This document shows, piece by piece, positions 18,442-25,935 of a DNA stretch of 45,309 nt. Source of the DNA: Dongia_A sp964542425 (GTDB taxonomy: Bacteria; Pseudomonadota; Alphaproteobacteria; Dongiales; Dongiaceae); the NCBI GenBank assembly GCA_964542425.1, contig CAZIUB010000034.1, forward strand, positions 1-45,309, given 5' to 3'. The position numbers and the translations under genes are program-made. The notes below the pieces were generated by a model. The model ran no database searches. It was not told where the DNA came from and was given only the letters and a program-made list of their open reading frames with translations. The first letter of the stretch is position 1, and each line of letters begins with the position of its first letter.

Positions 18442-18801
18442 ATGACATCGCGCCTAATTGCCGCCGCGTTCGCGGCATTGGCTTTTGCCAAGGCGCCGGC
18501 TCTGGCGGACATGGCCACGGGAGACCAGTTCACCGCCGCCGTCTCCGGAAATACTATTCAGGGAAATATGGATTCATCCGGCCCCTACGCCGAACTCTAC
18601 GCGGCGGATGGCACGGCCTACGGCAAGGATTACAAGGCCCAGTGGTCGGTCGAGGGCGACACCATGTGCTGGGTGTATGAGGGATCGCCGAAGGATTGCT
18701 GGGGCGTCGAGATCGAGGGCGACCAAGTGAAGTGGGTAAAGGACGGCACGGCCCAAGGCACCGGCACCGTCCTCACCGGCAACCCGAAGGATTTCAAGTA
18801 G
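18442..18801 (+). CDS. Small secreted protein, DUF995-like
   Basis: A 119-residue protein with a clear signal peptide (MTSRLIAAAFAALAFAKAPALA) and an all-beta mature part. The mature part shows the pattern GNTIQG, YAADGTAYGKDYKAQWSV, DTMCWVYEG, DCWGVEIEGDQV and a terminal GNPKDF. Two cysteines in the CW repeats could form a disulfide. This spacing resembles the DUF995 group of small periplasmic proteins in alphaproteobacteria, whose function is unknown. It lies alone between the divergently placed ABC exporter and the acyl ligase gene. Membership of the family is a pattern match by eye. Confidence 0.75.
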   Translation: MTSRLIAAAFAALAFAKAPALADMATGDQFTAAVSGNTIQGNMDSSGPYAELYAADGTAYGKDYKAQWSVEGDTMCWVYEGSPKDCWGVEIEGDQVKWVKDGTAQGTGTVLTGNPKDFK

Positions 18802-19023
18802 GGCGATGAACAGGGCCCGATCGGGTCGGTCGGCATTAGCCTTTAACCTCGATTCTAAGCCCGCCCGCCCCACCAATTTCTGCGGCCGCTGCCTCGCCGC
18901 ACAAGGACCGCATCGGACCCCGAACCCGGACCTGGACTTGCCGACACCCGCCGCATTTGCTAAGGGACCGGCGCGACCGGCGGCTTCCCTTGGCCCCGGC
19001 GCGTGCCAATTTCGCGGGTGATC

Positions 19024-20763
19024 ATGCCCCTTCTACCCACGGCCACGGAAAGTCCGGGGCTGCCGATACGTTGCGCGGATTTCAACTCGCTCAGCGAGGC
19101 GTTGGACTATGCCGCGCGGGGTGCCGCCGGGCTCAATTTCTATTCCGGCAAGGGCGAGCTCATCTCGGTGCTCGCCTATGCGCAACTCGCCGAGCGCGCG
19201 CGCGCGATGGCCTTGGGCCTCGTCCGCGCCGGTCTCGAGCGCGGCCAACGCATGCTCCTCATTGCCGATACGGATTCCGATTTCGTCATCGCCTTCTTCG
19301 CCTGCCAATATGCCGGCATCCTTCCCGTGCCGGTGGCGATCCCGACCACCTTGGGCGGAAGGGCGGCCTATATCGGCCAGCTTCAAGCCCAGCTCGAAGG
19401 ATGCGGGGCCGTCGCGGCGATGGCGCCCGAGGAATTGGTGCCGCTGCTCGCCGAAGCCGCCCAGGGCCTTGGCCTGCGCCTCGTGGGCGGGCCCGGGGAT
19501 TTCCAAGACCTGCCGCGAGGCGGCGCCGATTTGCGCCCCTTCGGCAAGAGCGAGCCCGGCTATCTCCAATATTCGTCGGGCAGCACCCGCTTTCCCAAGG
19601 GTGTCGACATCCCGCAGCGCGCCTTCATGGCCAATGCCCACGCGATCGCGCGCCATGGCCTGGCCATCCGGCGCCTGGATCGCTGCGCCTCCTGGCTGCC
19701 GCTCTATCACGACATGGGCCTGGTCGGCTTCATGTTGGTGCCGATGACCACGCAAATGTCGGTCGATTACATCGCGACCCGCGAGTTCGCGCGCCGCTCG
19801 CTCACCTGGCTGAAGCTGATCTCGGAAAACCGGTGCACGCTCTCCTATAGTCCGAGCTTCGGCTACGACCTGTGTTCGCGGCGGCTGCGCGAGGGCAGCG
19901 ATCTGTCGCTCGATCTGTCGTGCTGGCGCGCGGCCGGGATCGGTGGCGACATGGTCCAGCATCAGGTCCTCGAGCGCTTCGCCGAGAGTTTTGCCCGCCA
20001 CGGTTTCCGCCCCGAGGCCTTCGTGCCCAGTTATGGCATGGCGGAAACCACGCTCGCCATGAGCTTCGCGCCCTTGGACGAGTCCCCGCTGGTGGACTTC
20101 GTCGATCGATCGCATCTGGCCGAGCGCGGGTTTGCCCATCCCGGCCAGCCAGGAGCCGCCACGCGCGGCTTCATCGCCTGTGGCGCGGCGCTGCCCGGCC
20201 ACGAATTCGAGATCAGGGACGATGCCGGAAACCGGCTTGGCGAGCGACGGATCGGTCGCATCTTTTTTCGCGGCCCCAGCGTCATGGCGGGCTATTTCGG
20301 CCAGCCCGAACTGACCGCCGAAACCTTGGACCAAGCCGGTTGGCTCAACACCGGGGATCTTGGCTATCTGCTCATGGGCCAGATCGTCATCACCGGCCGC
20401 GAGAAGGACCTCATCATCGTCAACGGCCGCAACATCTGGCCGCAGGATCTGGAATGGTCGGTGGAGGAATTGCCGGAGTTGCGCCGGGGTGACGCGGCCG
20501 CGTTCTCGATCGATGAAACCGGCGAGGGCGAGAGCGTGGCCATTCTGGTCCAGTGCCGCAACGGCGATCCGCATCAGCGCGCCCGCATCGCTCGCGAGAT
20601 CGGCGCCATCTTGCAGCAGGCCCATGGCGTGGAGGCGCGCGTGGTCCTGATCCCGCCCCACGGCCTGCCGCAAACTTCCTCGGGCAAGATCGCCCGCGCC
20701 AAGGCCAAGGCCTCGTATCTTGCCGGTGCCTACGATTCGGTCGCTGTGGCCATGGGCGCCTAG
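19024..20763 (+). CDS. aasR: Fatty-acyl-AMP ligase / acyl-ACP synthetase of sphingolipid synthesis
   Basis: A 579-residue adenylate-forming enzyme starting at ATG 19024 (an earlier in-frame GTG at 19003 is less likely). Motifs: YSSGSTRFPKGV (P-loop-like A3), WLPLYHDMGLVG, SYSPSFGYDLC, YGMAETTLAMSF (A5), LNTGDLGYL (A7) and TSSGKIAR with the catalytic lysine region. The WLPLYHDMGL and YxPxFGYDL signatures are those of fatty-acyl-AMP ligases rather than simple CoA ligases. In Caulobacter the equivalent gene next to the ceramide reductase loads fatty acid onto the dedicated carrier protein; the same order is present here. The TAG stop codon is part of a CTAG at which a palindromic element begins, so the gene was probably almost contiguous with the next one before insertion. 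Confidence 0.87.
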   Translation: MPLLPTATESPGLPIRCADFNSLSEALDYAARGAAGLNFYSGKGELISVLAYAQLAERARAMALGLVRAGLERGQRMLLIADTDSDFVIAFFACQYAGILPVPVAIPTTLGGRAAYIGQLQAQLEGCGAVAAMAPEELVPLLAEAAQGLGLRLVGGPGDFQDLPRGGADLRPFGKSEPGYLQYSSGSTRFPKGVDIPQRAFMANAHAIARHGLAIRRLDRCASWLPLYHDMGLVGFMLVPMTTQMSVDYIATREFARRSLTWLKLISENRCTLSYSPSFGYDLCSRRLREGSDLSLDLSCWRAAGIGGDMVQHQVLERFAESFARHGFRPEAFVPSYGMAETTLAMSFAPLDESPLVDFVDRSHLAERGFAHPGQPGAATRGFIACGAALPGHEFEIRDDAGNRLGERRIGRIFFRGPSVMAGYFGQPELTAETLDQAGWLNTGDLGYLLMGQIVITGREKDLIIVNGRNIWPQDLEWSVEELPELRRGDAAAFSIDETGEGESVAILVQCRNGDPHQRARIAREIGAILQQAHGVEARVVLIPPHGLPQTSSGKIARAKAKASYLAGAYDSVAVAMGA

Positions 20764-20885
20764 TGTTGTGATTCCAACGTTTGATTCCCAATCATTCCCG
20801 TTGGAACCACAACACGTGCCATGGAATTTGCTAGTGTTCCGGGCCGACATGTCCCTCGAGCGGAATGTCGGTTGCGGAACACTAG
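20760..20885 (+). repeat. Palindromic element AB, copy at 20.8 kb
   Basis: Two hairpins separated by 16 bases, with CTAG at both ends (20760-20763 and 20882-20885). Hairpin A: gtgttgtgattccaac pairs with gttggaaccacaacac (one mismatch), with an inner GATT-CCC-AATC stem. Hairpin B: ctagtgttccg (20831-20841) pairs perfectly with cggaacactag, with an inner ccgacat/atgtcgg stem. The first CTAG contains the stop codon of the acyl ligase gene. The second copy is at 24623-24747. Confidence 0.85.
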
Positions 20886-21028
20886 TGCCAACTTTCGAAT
20901 AGGCGTGATAAATGCAGCGCTCCGACGCTTCCGCGAAAGTTGGCACAGTTGACCCAATGATGGTACCCGCCGGAATGCGCCAGCTGGGTCAACCCGCTGA
21001 ATCGGCCATCCGCGACGGCGAGTACTAG
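20882..21028 (+). repeat. Palindromic element CD, copy 3
   Basis: Bounded by CTAG at 20882-20885 and 21025-21028. Module C is a perfect 13-base hairpin, gtgccaactttcg with cgaaagttggcac (ending 20946). Module D has two interleaved inverted repeats: gttgaccca/tgggtcaac and gtacccgccg/cggcgagtac. The element ends one base before the TTG start of the reductase gene. The sequence ggcgag at 21017-21022, seven bases before that TTG, could serve as its ribosome-binding site. Confidence 0.85.
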
Positions 21029-21029
21029 C

Positions 21030-22016
21030 TTGGAGCGCCGGATCGCCATCACCGGCGCCAGCGGATTCATCGGCGGGCATTTGGTCGAGGCGATTCGCCG
21101 CCGGAATTGGCGCCCGGTGGTTTTGATGCGCGGCCACCCGGGCGCGCTGCTGCGCCCGGCGACGGATCTGGAGATTGTCCCCGGCGATCTCGGCGATCGG
21201 GCGGCTCTGGGCCGCCTTGTCAAGGGCGCGGATTGCATCATCCATGCCGCCGGCGCGGTCAAGGCGCTGGGCGCCGCGCAGTTCTTCGAGATCAACACCC
21301 TCGGAACCGAACGGTTGCTGAATGCCGCCCAATCGGCCAACCCGAATGCGCCTTTCATTCATCTCTCGTCGCTGGCGGCCCGCGAACCCCGCCTCTCGCC
21401 CTATGCCGCCAGCAAACGCGCATCCGAAGACAAGGTCGCACTCTGGGCGGGCCCGCGACCCTGGATGATCCTGCGGCCGCCGGCGGTCTATGGCCCTGGC
21501 GATCTGGCGCTGCTGCCGTTGTTTCGTCTGGCGCGATACGGGTTCATTCCCTACCCGGCGGCCGAAGGCGCGCGGTTTTCCCTGATCCATGTCGCCGATC
21601 TGGCCGATGCCATCGTGGCACTCATCGATGCCGAATGGCGCGGAAATCCGGTCCTGGAAATCGACGATGGCACTGAAGGCGGCCACGATTGGGCGCAAAC
21701 GATCGCGTGTCTGCAGGCACTCGCCGGACGCAAGCTGCGATCCTGGCGTCTGCCTCGGGCATCCATGATCCCGATCGCGCTCGCCACCCAGTCGGCCGCA
21801 AGGTTCACCGGCCGCCCCCACATTCTGTCGCCGGCCAAACTGAACGAGCTCTATCAACCCGATTGGGTCGCGCGCCACGACGATGTCCGGATGCGAGGGA
21901 ACTGGCGGCCGCGGCACGACCTGGCCCACGGATTCGCCGACACTTGGAACTGGTATCGGGACCAGGGGCTACTGAGTCGGGCTCAACCAAGACTTCCGCG
22001 TAACCCATTGATTTAG
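21030..22016 (+). CDS. cerR: Ceramide reductase (NAD(P)-dependent epimerase-type SDR)
   Basis: A 328-residue extended short-chain dehydrogenase starting with TTG at 21030, the first codon after the palindromic element. The protein opens with RRIAITGASGFIGGHL, a Rossmann nucleotide-binding loop. Further motifs are HAAGAVKAL, SSLAAREP and the catalytic YAASK (about residue 128), then LRPPAVYGPGD. Members at this place in sphingolipid clusters (Caulobacter CerR) reduce the keto group of the long-chain base or of the oxidised ceramide. No signal peptide is visible, and published localisation for a homologue varies from the expected cytosol. The gene sits between the acyl ligase and the carrier protein. 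The assignment depends on context, since epimerase-type SDRs are diverse. Confidence 0.82.
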   Translation: MERRIAITGASGFIGGHLVEAIRRRNWRPVVLMRGHPGALLRPATDLEIVPGDLGDRAALGRLVKGADCIIHAAGAVKALGAAQFFEINTLGTERLLNAAQSANPNAPFIHLSSLAAREPRLSPYAASKRASEDKVALWAGPRPWMILRPPAVYGPGDLALLPLFRLARYGFIPYPAAEGARFSLIHVADLADAIVALIDAEWRGNPVLEIDDGTEGGHDWAQTIACLQALAGRKLRSWRLPRASMIPIALATQSAARFTGRPHILSPAKLNELYQPDWVARHDDVRMRGNWRPRHDLAHGFADTWNWYRDQGLLSRAQPRLPRNPLI

Positions 22017-22020
22017 CTTA

Positions 22021-22047
22021 GTGTAACAAATAGCAACAATTTGTCAC
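22021..22047 (+). promoter_or_regulatory. AT-rich dyad upstream of the carrier protein gene
   Basis: gtgtaacaaat (22021-22031) and aatttgtcac (about 22038-22047) form an imperfect inverted repeat in an otherwise AT-rich 130-base gap between the reductase and carrier protein genes. A TTGTCA in the right arm could be a -35 box, but no good -10 is obvious. It may be an operator/promoter for the acp-spt pair; the evidence is weak. Confidence 0.3.
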
Positions 22048-22153
22048 TTCACCTCGATGCGCAATTGAATCACAAATTTCCAGGGCTCGGATCGGAATTG
22101 GGTGAGGCACCGATTCGAGAATGCCGTTGGGATCATCCGAAAGAACTCGAGTT

Positions 22154-22432
22154 ATGGCGATCATGACCTCGCAAGGCGGGCAACCGCTGACGTTCGATCA
22201 TGTTTTCGGCGAGGTGTCGCGGCTCCTGGAAAAGTTCCGGGCCGGCGAAACCCCGATCTCCGCCAAGACCGTGATCGCCGAGGATTTGACCATGGATTCG
22301 CTGCAGGTCATGGATCTGATGATGGAACTGGAAGACAGGTTCGACGTGTCGATTCCGCTGAACATGGTGCCGGACATCGCGACGGTCGGACAATTGGCCG
22401 AGACCATTCTCACCAGCCGCAAGGCCGCGTGA
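22154..22432 (+). CDS. acpR: Dedicated acyl carrier protein for sphingolipid synthesis
   Basis: About 92 residues with the phosphopantetheine attachment motif TMDSLQVMDLMMELEDRF, in which the serine of DSL carries the prosthetic group. The acidic helix II and the overall length are those of an acyl carrier protein. ATG 22154 is preferred because the residues before it are not ACP-like; ATG 22121 in the same frame is possible. It lies 28 bases upstream of serine palmitoyltransferase and downstream of the acyl ligase and reductase. In Caulobacter a carrier protein in this position delivers the acyl chain for the Spt reaction, so the same role is inferred. Confidence 0.87.
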   Translation: MAIMTSQGGQPLTFDHVFGEVSRLLEKFRAGETPISAKTVIAEDLTMDSLQVMDLMMELEDRFDVSIPLNMVPDIATVGQLAETILTSRKAA

Positions 22433-22460
22433 GCGGGCGCTGAAAGGTACCGGGGTAATC

Positions 22461-23684
22461 ATGGGGCTGCTCGACCGCTTCCGACATGTGAAGGAACTCC
22501 ACGGGTCTTTGAAGGCCTGTGGCGCCGATCCGTTCGGCGTCAACATGGAGCGTATCGTTTCCACCACCGAGGCGATGATCGAGGGGCGCCGGACCATTCT
22601 TTGCGGCACCAACAATTATCTCGGCCTGACCTTCGACCCGGATTGCATGGCGGCCGCGCAGCAAGCGACGCGGGAATTCGGCACCGGCACCACCGGATCC
22701 AGAATCGCCAATGGTTCCTATTCCTCGCATTTGGCGCTGGAACACGATCTCGCGGATTTCTACGGCAAGCGCCATTGCATGGTCTTCACCACCGGCTATC
22801 AGGCCAATCTGGGGGCGATCTCGACCCTGGTCGGACCCAACGATTTCCTGGTGATCGACGCCGACAGCCACGCCAGCATCTATGACGCCTGCCGCCTTGG
22901 CAGCGCCACGGTGATCCGCTTCCGCCACAACGACCCGGCCGATTTGGACAGGCGCCTCGCGCGTATCGCCGATCAGCCCGGCAACAAGATCGTGGTGGTC
23001 GAGGGCATTTATTCGATGCTGGGCGATCACGCGCCGCTCAAGGAATTCGTCGAGATCAAGAAAAAGCATGGCGCCTATATCCTGGTCGACGAGGCCCATT
23101 CCATGGGCGTCATGGGCAAGACCGGACGGGGCCTGAGCGAATTGGCGGGGGTGGACGCGGAAGTCGATTTCATCACCGGCACCTTCTCGAAGAGCATGGG
23201 GGCGATCGGTGGATTCCTGGTTTCGGATCATGCCGATTTCGATCTGCTGCGCGTCGCCTGCCGGCCCTACATGTTCACCGCCTCGATGCCGCCATCGATC
23301 GTCGCCTCGGTGCGCGCGGCTTTGGCCAAGTTGCGCGCGAAGCCCGAATTGATGGACAGGCTGTGGCGCAATGTCGACACGCTCTATGACGGTTTCGCCG
23401 CCGCCGGCTTCACCCTGGGGCGCCAGCGCGGGCCCGTCGTCGCGGTTCATTTCGATGATCCCGCGCTCGCCGCGCAGGCCTGGAAGGGCCTGCTCGCGAA
23501 CGGAGTCTACGTCAATCTGGCCTTGCCACCGGCCACGCCCAGCGGCACCGCGCTCCTGCGCTGCTCGGTCTGCGCCGCGCACACGACCGAGCAATTGCAT
23601 CGGGTCATCGAGATCCTGACCAAGGTCGGAACCGAGCTCGGCCTGATCGAAGATGGATCGCTGCGGGTCGCCGCCGCGGAATAG
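22461..23684 (+). CDS. spt: Serine palmitoyltransferase
   Basis: A 407-residue alpha-oxoamine synthase (PLP fold type I). The enzyme condenses serine with an acyl thioester to give 3-ketosphinganine, the first committed step of sphingolipid synthesis. Motifs include NNYLGLTFDP, TGTTGSRIANG, VVVEGIYSMLGD, the cofactor-binding VDEAHSMGVMG and the PLP lysine in TGTFSKSMGAIGG. The relatives KBL and BioF share the fold, but the carrier protein, reductase and acyl ligase genes immediately upstream, and a ceramide synthase at 31612, point to Spt. It is soluble, without a membrane anchor, as in other bacterial Spt enzymes. A hairpin (gcgtttc/gaaacgc, 23690-23710) follows and overlaps the end of the convergent gene. 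Confidence 0.92.
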   Translation: MGLLDRFRHVKELHGSLKACGADPFGVNMERIVSTTEAMIEGRRTILCGTNNYLGLTFDPDCMAAAQQATREFGTGTTGSRIANGSYSSHLALEHDLADFYGKRHCMVFTTGYQANLGAISTLVGPNDFLVIDADSHASIYDACRLGSATVIRFRHNDPADLDRRLARIADQPGNKIVVVEGIYSMLGDHAPLKEFVEIKKKHGAYILVDEAHSMGVMGKTGRGLSELAGVDAEVDFITGTFSKSMGAIGGFLVSDHADFDLLRVACRPYMFTASMPPSIVASVRAALAKLRAKPELMDRLWRNVDTLYDGFAAAGFTLGRQRGPVVAVHFDDPALAAQAWKGLLANGVYVNLALPPATPSGTALLRCSVCAAHTTEQLHRVIEILTKVGTELGLIEDGSLRVAAAE

Positions 23685-23698
23685 AGGCCGCGTTTCTT

Positions 23699-24619
23699 TC
23701 AGCGAAACGCGCCCAGGCGATACAACCGCCAGGCGATGAGCGGGGCGGAGAGAAGCGGATGGCGCCGCTGCCAATCGCTGACCGCGATCTGGACCCCGCT
23801 ATGGCGCCTCACCTTCCATAAAATGTAATCCAGGCCGCCCTCGAAGGTGAAGGCGGCCTTGGCCAGCCTGAGTGCGTTCAGCGCCTTGCCGAGCCAGCGC
23901 CGGCAGGCCCAGGCCAAAATCGCCGATCGTCGTCCGGCGCGTATCTTGCCCGCTGCCATTTCGGAGAGTGCCATCGGTGTTATCGCCAGGGTGCGCGCCC
24001 GCGCGCCCTCGACGATCGCGCGCGCGCGCGAAGCGCCTTCCGAGCGCAACTCGGCGCGATAGGTCTGCTCCAAGGCACAAATCCAGAGTGCCAGCGGGTC
24101 AACCGCCGGCTCGGCCAAGGGCAAGGCATTGCCGAGCATGGTCGTGACCGCCTCGGCGCAAGCACCCGCGATTTCCCCCTGCTCCTTCATGCCCCGCACC
24201 CACACGAGGCGCGATTCTTGCGAAAACCGCGCCCAGATCGACACGTTCCACGCATCCGCGCCACAGGCGCGCCGGAATTGGCCGAGCGATATGATCGCGT
24301 ATTTGCAGCGCAATCGGCCCTTCCCCCAGGGCATTTCCAGATAGAAGACATTGGGCGGCAGCAGGAAATTGGCCAAGGCCGGCAGCAACCTCCCGCCATA
24401 GGAAGCGCGATAATCATCGACCAGCAGATAGAAATCGATCAGGCCATCGCGAAGCTCGCTCTCGGGGCGCCGCAGGCACGAGCCATGGAACAGCACGCCC
24501 AGAACGGCTGCCCCGTGCCTTGCGCGCGCCGCCGCCGCCAATTCGGCCACCGGTCGCGCCACTGCTTGCGCCAGTTCGGCCGCGACGAAATCGATCAGAG
24601 CTTGGCGCGCGGATTCCAT
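23699..24619 (-). CDS. Tam41-like cytidylyltransferase (putative CDP-lipid synthase)
   Basis: A 306-residue protein whose N-terminal half resembles Tam41/Mmp37 phosphatidate cytidylyltransferases: GVLFHGSCLRR followed by DGLIDFYLLVDDY corresponds to YGSGVYRQ...MLDFVFTVDDP of the human protein. VFYLEMPWGKGRLRCKYAIIS and then ISIWARFSQE-like spacing correspond to VYYN...GRLIKYGVIS and LYIAGRLQKP. These are the nucleotidyltransferase GS...D motif and the conserved KY segment. Tam41 makes CDP-diacylglycerol from phosphatidate and CTP. Here the next gene upstream on the same strand is a lipid kinase of the ceramide-kinase type, then a CDP-alcohol transferase, so the substrate could be ceramide 1-phosphate (inference). 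The start ATG at 24619 lies three bases from a palindromic element that separates it from the kinase gene. The family call is by eye. Confidence 0.68.
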   Translation of the reverse strand: MESARQALIDFVAAELAQAVARPVAELAAAARARHGAAVLGVLFHGSCLRRPESELRDGLIDFYLLVDDYRASYGGRLLPALANFLLPPNVFYLEMPWGKGRLRCKYAIISLGQFRRACGADAWNVSIWARFSQESRLVWVRGMKEQGEIAGACAEAVTTMLGNALPLAEPAVDPLALWICALEQTYRAELRSEGASRARAIVEGARARTLAITPMALSEMAAGKIRAGRRSAILAWACRRWLGKALNALRLAKAAFTFEGGLDYILWKVRRHSGVQIAVSDWQRRHPLLSAPLIAWRLYRLGAFR

Positions 24620-24622
24620 GGC

Positions 24623-24747
24623 CTAGTTTTGTGGTTCCAGCGTTTGATTCCCAATCATTGTGTTGGAACCACAACACATGCCTTTCCCGTTTGCTAGTGT
24701 TCCGGGCCGAAATGTCCCTAGAGCGGAATGTCAGAGTCGGAACACTA
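24623..24747 (+). repeat. Palindromic element AB, copy at 24.7 kb
   Basis: CTAG at both ends (24623-24626 and 24744-24747). Hairpin A: gttttgtggttccagc with gttggaaccacaacac (two mismatches) and the same inner GATTCCCAATC stem as the first copy. After a 16-base spacer comes hairpin B: ctagtgttccg (24694-24704) with cggaacactag. It begins three bases upstream of the start codon of the Tam41-like gene on the minus strand. The orientation relative to the neighbouring CD element is opposite to that seen at 20.8 kb. Confidence 0.85.
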
Positions 24748-24894
24748 GTACTCGCCGTCGCGGACGGCCGATCAAGCCAAATGACCCCGGAAGTCGCACG
24801 CCGGCGGGTACAATCGTTTGGTAACATGTGGCCCGATTTTCGTGGGTACATGGGTGGGCATCATGGTTCACATATTTTCGAAAGTTGGCACTAG
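24744..24894 (-). repeat. Palindromic element CD, copy 4 (inverted)
   Basis: Bounded by CTAG at 24744-24747 and 24891-24894. On the minus strand it reads ctagtgccaactttcg, a C-module close to copy 1 (gtgaaccatgatgcccaccc), and then D ending gcgacggcgagtactag. The arms gtactcgccg and cggcgggtac are conserved. The rightmost CTAG contains the TAG stop codon of the lipid kinase gene (minus strand). Removing AB, CD and the duplicated CTAG copies restores a three-base kinase/Tam41 junction. Confidence 0.85.
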
Positions 24895-25850
24895 TAACGC
24901 GCAAACGCGATGCCGGGGCCGGTCGACAATTCGACCACCCGGCCCGGTCCCGGCTGGAAGATTTCGCCATCCATGATAAGCGGCGACGACAGGTGGATGC
25001 TCGCGCGATCGACCCGGCCCGAGCAATAGCCGGCTTCCGCCATCCAGGGCCTCGGGCGCCCCCTCGCCATCGACCACGCCGCCCGCAGGAAATGCCGGCC
25101 GGGCGATGCGATCGTGGTCAAGCGCAAGCGCCCTGCGCCATCGCCCCAGAACGGCATGAAGCCTGGAACCAGGCTTTCGAGCGTGGTCGCCAGCACCAGA
25201 AGCAAATCTTGCTCGTTCTCCGCCTCGCCATCGAGGGTGAGCCCCACGCGCTCCGCCATGATCCCGGATTCCTCGCCGAATCCATGCCGGAGCACGCGCC
25301 CCAGCGTCCACAACACCGAAAGACTGCCGAACAGGCGATGATGCCTGCCCGCCTTACTCAGACGGCGGCGCGACAGCAGCGTGCCCTGATAGAAGCCGAT
25401 CGCGCCCACTAGAAAGCCATGGATCGTGTCGGTCTCGCCGCTCCGGCGCATGGCGATCGTGCGGCGCTCCACCGCCTCGCCCGGGTCCCCGGCGGCGCTG
25501 CGCTCCAAGAGCCGTTTCAGCGCCCAGGCCGGGTGCTGCACGCTCGCCACATCGCGCGCGATCACGTTCGTCGTGCCGCCGGCCAGGATCGACAGGCGTG
25601 GGTGCGCTGGAAAGGGCGAGCGGTTGATCAATTCCGTCACCACGGCGTGCACGGTGCCATCGCCACCGCTGATCACCAGATGATCCACGCCCTGGCGCGC
25701 CAGCGCCGCCAGGCCATCGTGCAGCGCCGAGAAACGATGGATGGCGACGTGGCGCACGCCCTGGTGGGCGGAGACGATGGCGTGGACATCGGCCATCGAG
25801 CGGCTGTTGCGCCGCGAATGCACGTTGCTCAGCACGCCCACGACGCTCAT
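24891..25850 (-). CDS. cpgB: Diacylglycerol-kinase-family lipid kinase, probable ceramide kinase
   Basis: A 319-residue member of the DAGK catalytic/YegS family. Motifs: VGVLSNVHSRRN at the N-terminus, VISGGDGTVHAVV (the nucleotide-binding GGDGT) near residue 60, LSILAGGTTNVIARD, and FVGAIGFYQGT-like sequence followed by the C-terminal beta-sandwich. It phosphorylates a lipid alcohol at the membrane using ATP. In Caulobacter a kinase of this family close to spt (CpgB) makes ceramide 1-phosphate for ceramide phosphoglycerate; the position here is equivalent. It starts at ATG 25850, downstream of the CDP-alcohol transferase gene on the same strand, with a hairpin pair between. Its TAG stop is the CTAG bordering a palindromic element. 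The symbol is assigned by family and synteny, not by a search. Confidence 0.82.
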   Translation of the reverse strand: MSVVGVLSNVHSRRNSRSMADVHAIVSAHQGVRHVAIHRFSALHDGLAALARQGVDHLVISGGDGTVHAVVTELINRSPFPAHPRLSILAGGTTNVIARDVASVQHPAWALKRLLERSAAGDPGEAVERRTIAMRRSGETDTIHGFLVGAIGFYQGTLLSRRRLSKAGRHHRLFGSLSVLWTLGRVLRHGFGEESGIMAERVGLTLDGEAENEQDLLLVLATTLESLVPGFMPFWGDGAGRLRLTTIASPGRHFLRAAWSMARGRPRPWMAEAGYCSGRVDRASIHLSSPLIMDGEIFQPGPGRVVELSTGPGIAFARY

Positions 25851-25864
25851 GCGGGCACTTTCTT

Positions 25865-25904
25865 CCCTCTCCCTTTGGGAGAGGGCGCGAGGCCAAGGCC
25901 TCGC
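25865..25904. repeat. Double hairpin between CDP-alcohol transferase and kinase genes
   Basis: ccctctccc (25865-25873) pairs perfectly with gggagaggg (25877-25885) across a TTT loop. Directly after, gcgaggcc (25887-25894) pairs with ggcctcgc (25897-25904) across AA. Similar ccctctccc/gggagag hairpins occur at 33543-33569. They look like a common intergenic repeat and could attenuate transcription between the two minus-strand genes. Confidence 0.7.
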
Positions 25905-25935
25905 AGGGCTGAGGGAGAGAATCCATCCGGACGCA

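Noticed and set aside
19003..19018. gtgccaatttcg resembling the arm of module C
   Set aside because: No opposing arm and no flanking CTAG; one short match is not enough.
19033..20946. Long open frame on the minus strand opposite the acyl ligase
   Set aside because: It mirrors the codon bias of the plus-strand gene, has no motif, and runs through a palindromic element. The plus-strand protein has all family motifs.
9594..24894. CRISPR array
   Set aside because: The repeated units are few, scattered, in both orientations and internally palindromic, without regular spacers or cas genes.
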